In this document: one piece after another, positions 7,959-15,133 of the stretch
Layout: every line of letters begins with the position of its first letter
Numbering within the stretch: the first letter of the stretch is position 1
NCBI GenBank assembly: GCA_947455725.1
Contig: CANGPL010000021.1
Span: 1 to 40,589, forward strand
Direction of reading: 5' to 3'
From: Hyphomicrobiales bacterium
Lineage (GTDB): Bacteria > Pseudomonadota > Alphaproteobacteria > Rhizobiales > Beijerinckiaceae
Length of the DNA stretch: 40,589 bases
Made by a program: the position numbers and the translations under genes
The notes under the pieces: model-generated
What the model was told of the DNA's origin: nothing
The model's database searches: none
The model's input: the letters and a program-made list of their open reading frames with translations, nothing else

Positions 7959-9169
7959 GCCGTTAAAAGACTTTTTAATTTAAGAGCAGGATCGCCAAGC
8001 GCAGCCGGATCGGGAAGCGAGCGCTTGGCAATCAGCATTTCAGCGACCCGGATATCGCGGGCCACACTATTGCCCAGGCCTATGCCGCTGGCGGCTAGCA
8101 GGCGGCCATTGTCCGAAAGATGGAAGAGGATAAAGCATCCATCCCCCAGATCACGCCGCACGGTTTGTGAGGCTTCGCCCGATAGCCCTGCTATCTGAAG
8201 GCCGAGCTCATATTGATCCGACCAAAACCACGGAACGGATTGATAGTCGTCCGTAGCCCCGAGCATGGCACGCGCGGCATGCGCGCCTTGCTCTTGCGCC
8301 GCGCGCCAGCTCTCGATGCGGATGCGTTTGCCGTCATAAAGCGGGTGCGGGAATGAACAGCAATCTCCCGCCGCAAATATCAACGGATCGGATGTTCTGA
8401 GCTGGCCATCAACGGCGATGCCATTATCAATGACGAGGTCCGCAGCGGCGGCAATGTCCGTCACCGGAACAGAGCCGATGCCCGCGACAACGAGATCGCT
8501 TGCAATCGTCCTTCCGTCCTGCAGCGTTATTGAACCCTTCGAATCCACATCGACGATGTTAGCGCCACATATCACTTCAACGCCTTCGGCCCGATGACGG
8601 GCTTCAATCACGGTGGCAATCTCGGCCGGCACCGCGCGGCCGAGGAGCCTCGGCGCTGCTTCAATCAACGTGACGTGGGTTTCCTTCGAACGAGCCTGAA
8701 CGGCCAATTCAAGACCGATAAACCCGCCACCTATGATGGTCAGTCGGCTGCCTTTCGTTACGCGTTCAAAAATCCGAACCGCATCGTCATAGGTCCTGAG
8801 ATAGGCGAGGTTTGGAACGTGTCGGTCATTCCATAAAAACGGTCTGGATTTGGCCCCAATCGCGATCAACAAGCGGTCATAGGCAAGGCTTTCGCTGTTC
8901 GAGATCAAAACCTGCTGCGCCGTTCGATCAATCGCTGTCGCGGCGAGATCTTGATGCAGCGTGATCTTGTTTGGACCTAAATCAAGGGCACCCATAATCG
9001 GCTTGAGCGACAAACCATCGGCACACGGCTTTGAAAGAGGTGGACGTTCATAAGGCGTGTGGGGTTCGCCATGGATCAGGTCAATGGTTCCCGTAAATCC
9101 CTCCTCGCGAAAGGTGAGCGCCGCCCTTATGCCACACTCGCCCGCCCCGATAATGACCACCCGATCCAT
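7955..9169 (-). CDS. mocF: FAD-dependent ferredoxin reductase, MocF-like
   Basis: This 404-residue cytoplasmic flavoprotein would pass electrons from NAD(P)H to the Rieske ferredoxin encoded upstream in the same operon. The N-terminal FAD-binding motif IIGAGECG is at residues 6-13. The segment TPYERPPLSK is a hallmark of oxygenase-coupled ferredoxin reductases (BphA4/rubredoxin reductase type). A second nucleotide-binding motif, IIGGGFIGLE, lies in the middle for NAD(P)H, and GDCCSF gives the second FAD contact. It is the last gene of the leftward run mocD-mocE-iolG-mocF, 76 bases after iolG. Its stop codon overlaps the stop of the convergent PanB-like gene. The symbol follows the rhizopine mocDEF system. 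The family is certain and the specific partner is inferred from context. Confidence 0.85.
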   Translation of the reverse strand: MDRVVIIGAGECGIRAALTFREEGFTGTIDLIHGEPHTPYERPPLSKPCADGLSLKPIMGALDLGPNKITLHQDLAATAIDRTAQQVLISNSESLAYDRLLIAIGAKSRPFLWNDRHVPNLAYLRTYDDAVRIFERVTKGSRLTIIGGGFIGLELAVQARSKETHVTLIEAAPRLLGRAVPAEIATVIEARHRAEGVEVICGANIVDVDSKGSITLQDGRTIASDLVVAGIGSVPVTDIAAAADLVIDNGIAVDGQLRTSDPLIFAAGDCCSFPHPLYDGKRIRIESWRAAQEQGAHAARAMLGATDDYQSVPWFWSDQYELGLQIAGLSGEASQTVRRDLGDGCFILFHLSDNGRLLAASGIGLGNSVARDIRVAEMLIAKRSLPDPAALGDPALKLKSLLTA

Positions 9170-9245
9170 GATGCATCCTTGCGCTTGGCAAAAAGACTTA
9201 CCTTATGTCCGGCTTTTCAATCGGCCTGTTGTATGCCCGGTTACT

Positions 9246-10241
9246 TTAGACGGAAACCTTGACTTCCATGCCCGTTTGCATGGATTTGACCGCCGCATCG
9301 GCGAGCTCGAGCGCCTTAAGGCCATCAAGGCCCGTCGGCGAAATCACCGCGTTACTCTCGATCGCTTTGACAAAGCTTTGCAGTTCGGTGCGATAGGCGA
9401 CCGCATAACGCTCCATGAAGAAGTCAAGCAAGGGTGCATTGTGATAGCCGTCTTTATTGGCAACCGATACGGTGTTGGTGTGCACATTTGCCGCACTTAC
9501 CGCGCCTTTAGAGCCATGCACTTCAATGCGTTGGTCGTAGCCATAGGTCGCGCGGCGCGAATTGGTAATAACGGCGATCTTGCCAGACTTTGTTCGCAGC
9601 GTCGCGGAAGCCGTATCGACATCGCCTGCCGCCCCAATCGCCGGATCAACCAGCACCGATCCCGCAGCTGAAACCGCGATGATCTCGTCATTCAAAAGAA
9701 AACGCGCCATATCGAAATCATGGATCATCATGTCGCGGAAAATACCGCCCGAACGCTTGATGTAGTCAACCGGCGGCGGGCCCGGATCACGCGAGGTGAT
9801 TTGCACAAGCTCGACCGTACCGATGGCACCGGCATCGATCTGCGCGCGAGCGGCGGCAAAGTTCACATCGAAGCGACGGTTGAAGCCGATCATCAGCTTG
9901 GCCTTCGTCTCTTCCACAACCTTCAAACAGGCGCGTACGCGATCCGTCGATAAATCAACGGGCTTCTCGCAAAAAATAGCCTTTCCCGCGCGGGCAGACA
10001 ATTCGATCTGGTCGGCATGCATATCGGTCGGCGTGCAGATCAGAACGGCGTGAATTGTCTTGTCTGCCAAGATCTCCTCGACACTGGCACGGCGCGCGCC
10101 CGACATTGCGACAATATGCTCTGCCGCCGCATCCACCGGATCGAACACGGCAGCGAGTTTGGTGCCGATAATTCCCATCAGTGCGGTTGCGTGGGTCTTG
10201 CCGATGCGGCCAGCACCCAATAGCCCAAAATTGATTGTCAT
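9246..10241 (-). CDS. iolG: Inositol 2-dehydrogenase
   Basis: The enzyme (331 residues, Gfo/Idh/MocA family) oxidises myo-inositol with NAD+ to 2-keto-myo-inositol (scyllo-inosose). It matches rhizobial IolG closely. The Rossmann motif GLLGAGRIG is at residues 6-14, the EKP motif with the catalytic lysine at 92-94, SRDPGPPPVDYIKRSGGIFRD at about 150-170, and the catalytic Asp170/His174 pair in FRDMMIHDFDMARF. Of the three Gfo/Idh proteins in the window this is the best inositol dehydrogenase. It is unusual in lying inside an oxygenase operon, 28 bases after mocE and 76 before mocF, and not with the other iol genes at 18-26 kb. That position suggests the oxygenase product is an inositol that IolG oxidises next. 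Confidence 0.92.
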   Translation of the reverse strand: MTINFGLLGAGRIGKTHATALMGIIGTKLAAVFDPVDAAAEHIVAMSGARRASVEEILADKTIHAVLICTPTDMHADQIELSARAGKAIFCEKPVDLSTDRVRACLKVVEETKAKLMIGFNRRFDVNFAAARAQIDAGAIGTVELVQITSRDPGPPPVDYIKRSGGIFRDMMIHDFDMARFLLNDEIIAVSAAGSVLVDPAIGAAGDVDTASATLRTKSGKIAVITNSRRATYGYDQRIEVHGSKGAVSAANVHTNTVSVANKDGYHNAPLLDFFMERYAVAYRTELQSFVKAIESNAVISPTGLDGLKALELADAAVKSMQTGMEVKVSV

Positions 10242-10269
10242 GCTTGTGCTTTCTCGTTGTTATCGGTCT

Positions 10270-10581
10270 TTAGCCAATTTCGATATACAGATCGCCACCG
10301 TCGATCTTCACGGGATAGGTCTTTAAATTGATGCACACTGGTGCGCCCTTGGCGGCACCAGTCCGGTAATCGAAGCGTCCATTGTGTTTCGGGCATTCGA
10401 TAACATAATCCATCACCAATCCATCGGCGAGATGGACCTTTTCATGCGTGCAAAGGCCAGCAGTGGCATAAAACTGATCGTCCTTGCGATAAAGCGCAAA
10501 GGTCTGCCCCGCATGATCAAACCGGATGACATCCTCGTCCTCAATATCGTCTGTTGCACAGGCTCTTATCCATTCAGCCAT
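10270..10581 (-). CDS. mocE: MocE-family Rieske [2Fe-2S] ferredoxin
   Basis: This 103-residue soluble electron carrier shows the Rieske cluster motif: C44-T-H46 and, 16 residues later, C63-P-K-H66, followed by NGRFDYRTGAAKGAP. It agrees over its full length with the MocE ferredoxins of rhizobia, including the opening W-x-x-ACA-x-DDI and the stretch HLADGLVMDYVIECPKHNGR. It would carry electrons from MocF to the membrane oxygenase MocD. The ATG at 10581 has AAGGA nine bases upstream. It sits 36 bases after mocD and 28 before iolG, in the same operon. Small size and the absence of a membrane span fit a free ferredoxin and not an oxygenase subunit. Confidence 0.92.
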   Translation of the reverse strand: MAEWIRACATDDIEDEDVIRFDHAGQTFALYRKDDQFYATAGLCTHEKVHLADGLVMDYVIECPKHNGRFDYRTGAAKGAPVCINLKTYPVKIDGGDLYIEIG

Positions 10582-10617
10582 CGAATAATATCCTTCATAT
10601 ATTCTTGTGAAACGATC

Positions 10618-11718
10618 TTAATGTGCCGGAACAGGAGCCGGTTTGAACGGGTGAGCGGTGGGCGGCAATTCGCGATGCACAAAATAAGTTGGGTCGCGCA
10701 ATTGCTTGATCATCGTTGGTAAAATTTCACTATACGCGTCGGCAAAACTGGAATAGGGCTTTGGACAATCCGCCAGCATTTCTTTGTGGAGCTCCGGCAA
10801 CGCGTGGTACGGCACCATCGGGAACATATGATGCTCGACGTGATAATTCATATTCCAATAGATGAAGCGGCTGAAGGGGTTCATATAGACCGTGCGGCAA
10901 TTGAGCCGGTGATCTAAGACATCTTCGGCCAAGCCGACATGTTGCGTCACTCCGCATACAATGTGATGCCAAGCGCCGTAAAGACGCGGAAGACCGATGA
11001 TCATCAAAGGCAGAACGGTGCCCCAGTAGAAGCAAGCAGCAACCGCGAAGGCATAGATCACCGTCCAGATACGCGCCACTTTAAAGACTTTTGATTGCTC
11101 TGATTCTGGAATGTAATCCTTTTCGTCCTTGTTCAAAAGGCCAGCCGAATAGCGCAGCATCGCCATCAGCGCGACGGGAAAGTCGATTAATCCAAACAGA
11201 TTGAGGGCTAGGCGAAAAATATCTGGCGGACGCATGGCGGCGATTTCCGGATCGCGACCGACAATAATCGTATCGGTGTGATGACGTGAGTGGCTCCAGC
11301 GCCAGACCACCGGATTTCTCGCAATCATGAAGCAAGCGATCTGATAGACGGCATCATTTTTCCACGGCGTTTTGAATGCTGTCCCGTGGCCGCATTCGTG
11401 CCAACGGCTGTCGCTCGCCGAACCATAGAGGACGCCATAAACCGCGAAGAATGGTGCACACCAAAGACTTGGCCAAAGATAACTGCCAATTGCCGCGGTC
11501 AGAATCATTAATCCGAACCATAGCAATGTATCCCGTGTCGCTGGACCATCGGAGCGCTTCATCAGCTCCTTCATTCGCGCACGCGGGATCTCGGTTTTGT
11601 ACCACTCCGCATTGGCAAGCCCAATCTCGACGGCTTGCTGGTTGAGCGGGCCCGTGAGGCTGTAATCGCGGGGAAAGTGTACCGATGGGTTGCTGACATG
11701 CTCGTTCATTGGAAACAT
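10618..11718 (-). CDS. mocD: MocD-like membrane di-iron oxygenase (fatty acid desaturase fold)
   Basis: This 366-residue integral membrane protein has the three histidine boxes of the desaturase/alkane-hydroxylase superfamily: HECGH (residues 107-111), HSRHH (143-147) and HVEHH (293-297). An extra GAWHHIVCGVTQH stretch lies before the third box. Hydrophobic spans are visible at about 66-100, 172-190 and 216-245. With MocE and MocF it forms a complete oxygenase chain. In Rhizobium the mocDEF genes are needed to convert 3-O-methyl-scyllo-inosamine, apparently by O-demethylation. The embedded iolG and nearby iol genes support a methylated cyclitol substrate, but lipid desaturation remains possible. 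ATGs at 11718 and 11709 are both usable. It is the first gene of the operon and diverges from LacI-B. Confidence 0.85.
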   Translation of the reverse strand: MFPMNEHVSNPSVHFPRDYSLTGPLNQQAVEIGLANAEWYKTEIPRARMKELMKRSDGPATRDTLLWFGLMILTAAIGSYLWPSLWCAPFFAVYGVLYGSASDSRWHECGHGTAFKTPWKNDAVYQIACFMIARNPVVWRWSHSRHHTDTIIVGRDPEIAAMRPPDIFRLALNLFGLIDFPVALMAMLRYSAGLLNKDEKDYIPESEQSKVFKVARIWTVIYAFAVAACFYWGTVLPLMIIGLPRLYGAWHHIVCGVTQHVGLAEDVLDHRLNCRTVYMNPFSRFIYWNMNYHVEHHMFPMVPYHALPELHKEMLADCPKPYSSFADAYSEILPTMIKQLRDPTYFVHRELPPTAHPFKPAPVPAH

Positions 11719-11761
11719 TGCCTTATGTAACGGTCCGGACCGCAGCGGTCCCTAGTTATAG

Positions 11762-11854
11762 CGATAGTATCGGGTGTTTCCGTGGTGCTCAATATCGCAA
11801 TGATGTAATCTTGCATTTTCTATCAAATCGTATCTTATTAGCGTGAAGATAGAA
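11762..11854. promoter_or_regulatory. Divergent mocD / LacI-B control region with TTCTATCA elements
   Basis: The 171-base gap between mocD and LacI-B contains TTCTATCA at 11818-11825 and its inverse GATAGAA at 11848-11854, 23 bases apart. It also contains an 11-base palindrome CGATAGTATCG at 11762-11772. The same TTCTATCA word occurs twice upstream of the transporter operon at 12956 and 12977. A shared binding protein, most simply LacI-B, is inferred. Confidence 0.5.
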
Positions 11855-11889
11855 TGCATAATAATGAAGCGCGAAAGGGCATATGAGAG

Positions 11890-12921
11890 ATGGCACGCCG
11901 TCCTACCATCAAGGATATTGCCGAACGTGCTCTCGTCAGTGTCGCGACAGTTGATCGCGTTCTTAATGGTCGACACCCGGTCCGCGAGGAGACCGCCCGC
12001 GCCGTTTATGACGCGGCGGCTGCGCTCGGATTTCATGCAACAGGGCTTATCCAGCAACGCTTGGCCAAAGATCTACCCACTTATCGTTTCGGCTTTTTGC
12101 TGCAACGGCCCAACCAGCCCTTTTATCAAAATTTCGGCAAGGCGTTGGAAGGAGCTGCCGCCAGCTCATCTAACGCCATCATCCATCCGCGTATTGAATA
12201 TTTACCGTCGCAACGACCGACCGAAGTTGTGACCCACCTAATGGCAATGGCCAATAAAGTGTCGGCGATTGCGATAACGACCATCGACCATCCCAAGATA
12301 TCCGAGGCGGTTGCCGAGCTGAAAATCCGCGGAATTCCCGTTTTTGCCATGCTATCTGATATCGCTCCCGGCATTAGGCAAGGGTATATCGGCTTGAATA
12401 ATCGCCGTGCTGGACGTATGGCCGCCTGGGTCATCGCCCGAACGGCCAAAGCACCCGGTCGGGTAGCCGTTTGCGTCGGCAGTCATCGATTTCAAGGGCA
12501 CGAATTGCGTGAGACGGGATTTCGCAGCTATTTCCGCGAATATGCGCCGGAATTTACGATGTTGGAGACCCTCGTCAATTTAGAAGCCCGCAGCATTGCG
12601 TATGAAGCGACCCTCGATCTGCTGCAGCGTTACCCTGATCTTTCCGGCATCTATGTGGCCGGCGGCGGCATGGAAGGAACCATCAATGCCCTGCGCGAAG
12701 AAAATATGGCCGACAAGATTGCCGTCGTGTGCAATGAATTGACCCCCGATTCCCGCGCAGCCCTCGCTGATACCATTGTGACAGCAGTTATCGGAACTCC
12801 GCTGGACCAGTTAGCACGAGAATTGATGGGCTTAATGATCAAATCGATCAGCAGTGAGGCTGATTCCGTTCCGGGGCAGACTTTTTTACCAATTGATTTC
12901 TACATTTCAGAAAATATTTGA
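11890..12921 (+). CDS. LacI-family transcriptional regulator (LacI-B)
   Basis: This 343-residue regulator has the LacI helix-turn-helix at residues 6-25 (TIKDIAERALVSVATVDRVLNG) and a periplasmic-binding-protein-like effector domain beginning FGFLLQRPNQPFYQNF. It is a paralogue of LacI-A: the stretch GFRSYFREYAPEF and the C-terminal PIDFYISENI are shared. It is transcribed divergently from mocD and lies directly upstream of the IolI-like gene and inositol-type transporter, so it is well placed to control both. Inverted and direct TTCTATCA words lie on both sides of the gene. The inducer is probably an inositol, methyl-inositol or inosose, which is inference from context. Alphaproteobacterial iol operons are more often controlled by an RpiR-type IolR, and none is seen here. 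Confidence 0.92.
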   Translation: MARRPTIKDIAERALVSVATVDRVLNGRHPVREETARAVYDAAAALGFHATGLIQQRLAKDLPTYRFGFLLQRPNQPFYQNFGKALEGAAASSSNAIIHPRIEYLPSQRPTEVVTHLMAMANKVSAIAITTIDHPKISEAVAELKIRGIPVFAMLSDIAPGIRQGYIGLNNRRAGRMAAWVIARTAKAPGRVAVCVGSHRFQGHELRETGFRSYFREYAPEFTMLETLVNLEARSIAYEATLDLLQRYPDLSGIYVAGGGMEGTINALREENMADKIAVVCNELTPDSRAALADTIVTAVIGTPLDQLARELMGLMIKSISSEADSVPGQTFLPIDFYISENI

Positions 12922-12947
12922 GATAAAAAGTGCGATAAGCCAAAAAT

Positions 12948-12984
12948 TGATAGTTTTCTATCATTTAAGCAATTGTTTCTATCA
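12948..12984. promoter_or_regulatory. Palindrome and direct repeat upstream of the transporter operon
   Basis: A perfect inverted repeat TGATAG-TTTT-CTATCA lies at 12948-12963. Its right half, TTCTATCA, is repeated at 12977-12984, exactly 21 bases (two helical turns) downstream. The word also occurs in the mocD/LacI-B control region. This is the strongest operator-like signal in the window for co-regulation of uptake and the oxygenase operon. Confidence 0.6.
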
Positions 12985-13108
12985 TAAATGAAACAAAATA
13001 CACAGCAATAGTCATTGCTCGCCGAGACTGTTTCGCTCCAAACTCTTTGTCATAAACGCGGGAGGCAACATCCCGCTTCGAAGATGGTTTGAGGGAGTTA
13101 ACCGGCTC

Positions 13109-13936
13109 ATGAGAGCACCTATGCGGACATTCGCGATCAATCATATTACAGCTCCGGAGCTTGATGTGGCAGGCTTTTTTGCACTCGCCCGTTCTCTTGG
13201 TCTCCGTCACGTTGAAATTCGCAATGATATTGAAGGGCAAGCCCTTCTTAATGGCACGTCACCGGAAACCGTCCGATCCGCCGCCCAAGCGGCGGGCGCC
13301 GAGATTATCTCCATCAATGCCCTGCAGCGTTTCAATGAGTGGACGCCGGAACGAGCCGCTGAAGCCAAAGCCTTGGCTGAGTATGCTCAGCGGTGTGGTG
13401 CCCATGCCCTTGTCTTAGTACCGGTCAATGATGGCAGCGGGCGCGCGAATGGCGAGCGTCAAGGCAATCTTCGTAACGCTTTGCGGGAACTTGCTCCTAT
13501 ATTATCCGCGCATGGCTTGATGGGCTTTGTCGAACCACTCGGCTTCGAGATCTGCTCGCTGCGGTCAAAAAAAGAAGCGGTCGAGGCGATTAATGCCTTG
13601 CATCTTTCTGACCGGTTCAAGGTCGTTCATGACACGTTTCATCATTTTCTCGCGGGAGAACCAGAGTTTTTCCCGACCCAAACCGGCCTTGTGCATATAT
13701 CGGGCGTAACCGATCCGACGGTTGGTGTTAGCGCGATGCTGGATGCCCATCGGGTTTTGGTGGATGACGCAGATCGCTTGGGCAACATCACTCAACTCGC
13801 AACCTTATATGCAAGCGAATATAGCGGACCGATTTCGTTCGAACCTTTTTCCGCTTCGGTTCAACAGGATCCGGACCTGCGTTCAAAACTTGCAGCAAGC
13901 ATCGATTTCATCAACCGACATCTGACGGCTGAATGA
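13109..13936 (+). CDS. iolI: IolI-like TIM-barrel isomerase/epimerase
   Basis: This 275-residue sugar-phosphate-isomerase/epimerase-type TIM barrel resembles Bacillus IolI, which interconverts inososes (2-keto-myo-inositol to 1-keto-D-chiro-inositol). Corresponding motifs are HVEIRND near the start, ISINALQRFNEW at about 67-78, and probable metal ligands Glu142 (FVEPLGF), Asp175 (VHDTFHH), His196 (LVHISGV) and Glu245 (ISFEPF). An isomerase of this kind would let the cell feed several inositol stereoisomers into one pathway. GAGGGAG lies 11 bases before the ATG at 13109, slightly far, and a second ATG is at 13121. The gene is first in a rightward operon with the binding protein, permease and ATPase. 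MocC of rhizopine catabolism is a related alternative name. Confidence 0.78.
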   Translation: MRAPMRTFAINHITAPELDVAGFFALARSLGLRHVEIRNDIEGQALLNGTSPETVRSAAQAAGAEIISINALQRFNEWTPERAAEAKALAEYAQRCGAHALVLVPVNDGSGRANGERQGNLRNALRELAPILSAHGLMGFVEPLGFEICSLRSKKEAVEAINALHLSDRFKVVHDTFHHFLAGEPEFFPTQTGLVHISGVTDPTVGVSAMLDAHRVLVDDADRLGNITQLATLYASEYSGPISFEPFSASVQQDPDLRSKLAASIDFINRHLTAE

Positions 13937-13939
13937 ATA

Positions 13940-13987
13940 ACCCCGAATGGGGTATCCCAGCCAAATTCGAGGGTGAACTGGGCACCC
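13940..13987 (+). promoter_or_regulatory. Two small stem-loops in front of the binding-protein gene
   Basis: ACCCC-gaat-GGGGT spans 13940-13953 and GGGTG-7-CACCC spans 13971-13987. Both lie in the 72-base gap between the isomerase stop and the binding-protein ribosome site (GGAGGA at about 13995). Together with the larger stem-loop after the binding-protein gene they bracket that cistron, which fits a processed, stabilised message. The role is inferred. Confidence 0.45.
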
Positions 13988-14008
13988 CTCAACTGGAGGA
14001 AGAGCACA

Positions 14009-14956
14009 ATGAAAAAATACGCATTTGTAGCGGCTGTTGCGGTGACCGCAATTATGTCGTCTTCGGCGATGGCCGCAAAAATCGGTGTCTCGATGGCGAA
14101 ATTCGATGATAACTTTCTGACCGTTCTCCGTAACGGCATGATTGCACAGGCCAAGGGTATGAGCGGTGTCGAGCTTCAGGTAGAAGACGCTGGCAATGAT
14201 GTGGCCAAGCAGCTTGACCAGATCAAGAATTTCATCGCGTCCGGCGTTGACGCCATCATTGTTAATCCGGTTGATACCTCGGCGACCCAAGCCATGACCG
14301 ATGCTGCAGCCGCTGGCAAAAAGCCTTTGGTTTATGTGAACCGTCAGCCCATCAATGTCGATACACTTCCAGCCAATCAGGCTTTCGTCGCTTCGAACGA
14401 AGCGGATTCGGGCACGCTCGAAACCAAAGAAGTTTGCCGTATCTTCAAGGCTGCCGGAAAGAAGGAAGCCAATGTGTATGTCATCATGGGCGAACTGTCG
14501 AACCAAGCTGCCGTGCAGCGCACGAAAGACATCGAAGAAGTAATCGCCACACCGGATTGCAACTTCATCAAGATCATCGACAAGCAGACCTCGAACTGGA
14601 ACCGCGACGAAGCCCAGAATTTGATGACCAACTGGCTCTCCACCGGTAAGAAATTCGACGGCGTCATTGCGAATAACGACGAAAGCGCGATCGGTGCCAT
14701 CCAGGCTTTGAAAGCTGCTAAAGTTGATCTTAAGACCGTTGTTGTCGGCGGCGTTGATGCCACACAGGATGCGCTTGCTTCCATGAAGGGCGGTGATCTT
14801 GCGGTTACCGTATTCCAAGACGCTGCCGGTCAGGGTGCTGGCGCTCTTGACGCGGCTTTGAAGTTGGCCAAGGGCGAGAAGGTGGATCGTAAGGTCTATG
14901 TTCCTTTCAAGCTTGTAACGCCTGCGAATATGAACGACTTCATCAAGAAGAACTAA
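14009..14956 (+). CDS. Inositol/rhizopine-type periplasmic binding protein
   Basis: The product is a 315-residue secreted ligand-binding protein. The signal peptide MKKYAFVAAVAVTAIMSSSA ends in AMA just before AKIGVSMAKFDDNFLTVLRNGM. The motifs VEDAGNDVAKQLDQI, ILVNPVDT-like IIVNPVDTSATQAM, VGGVDATQDAL and the C-terminal VTPANMNDF agree with rhizobial proteins annotated as rhizopine/inositol-binding (MocB-like). An upstream in-frame start at 13973 is rejected because GGAGGA lies eight bases before the ATG at 14009. It is followed by a strong stem-loop, then permease and ATPase genes, the FrcBCA-like order. The ligand is inferred to be inositol or a methylated or aminated inositol. The sequence alone does not separate these. 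Confidence 0.88.
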   Translation: MKKYAFVAAVAVTAIMSSSAMAAKIGVSMAKFDDNFLTVLRNGMIAQAKGMSGVELQVEDAGNDVAKQLDQIKNFIASGVDAIIVNPVDTSATQAMTDAAAAGKKPLVYVNRQPINVDTLPANQAFVASNEADSGTLETKEVCRIFKAAGKKEANVYVIMGELSNQAAVQRTKDIEEVIATPDCNFIKIIDKQTSNWNRDEAQNLMTNWLSTGKKFDGVIANNDESAIGAIQALKAAKVDLKTVVVGGVDATQDALASMKGGDLAVTVFQDAAGQGAGALDAALKLAKGEKVDRKVYVPFKLVTPANMNDFIKKN

Positions 14957-14982
14957 GCGCCGATGGGCTTTTGCGCCTAAAG

Positions 14983-15012
14983 ATCGGGAGCAGACAATGT
15001 GCTGCTCCCGAT
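14983..15012 (+). promoter_or_regulatory. Strong stem-loop after the binding-protein gene
   Basis: A perfect 11-bp stem ATCGGGAGCAG/CTGCTCCCGAT closes an 8-base loop, 27 bases after the binding-protein stop and about 120 bases before the permease start. There is no T-run after it, so message protection or partial attenuation fits better than full termination. The same placement is seen in the other two ABC operons. Confidence 0.75.
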
Positions 15013-15133
15013 TAAACAAGCGAAAAATCTATTGTGAAACCTATGCACCCGGCTTCATATTGGAATAAATATCGTAACGAGAAGACGGCATTCATAGCCG
15101 CAGATCTAACGAGGCATGGGGAGGAAACGACCA

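Noticed and set aside
13973-14008. Upstream GTG start of the inositol-type binding protein
   Set aside because: It would put 12 residues before the signal peptide and place the good ribosome site GGAGGA inside the coding region.
13883-15019. 378-codon open frame on the minus strand
   Set aside because: It is antisense to the isomerase end and the inositol-type binding protein. Low stop density in the complement of these codons explains it.
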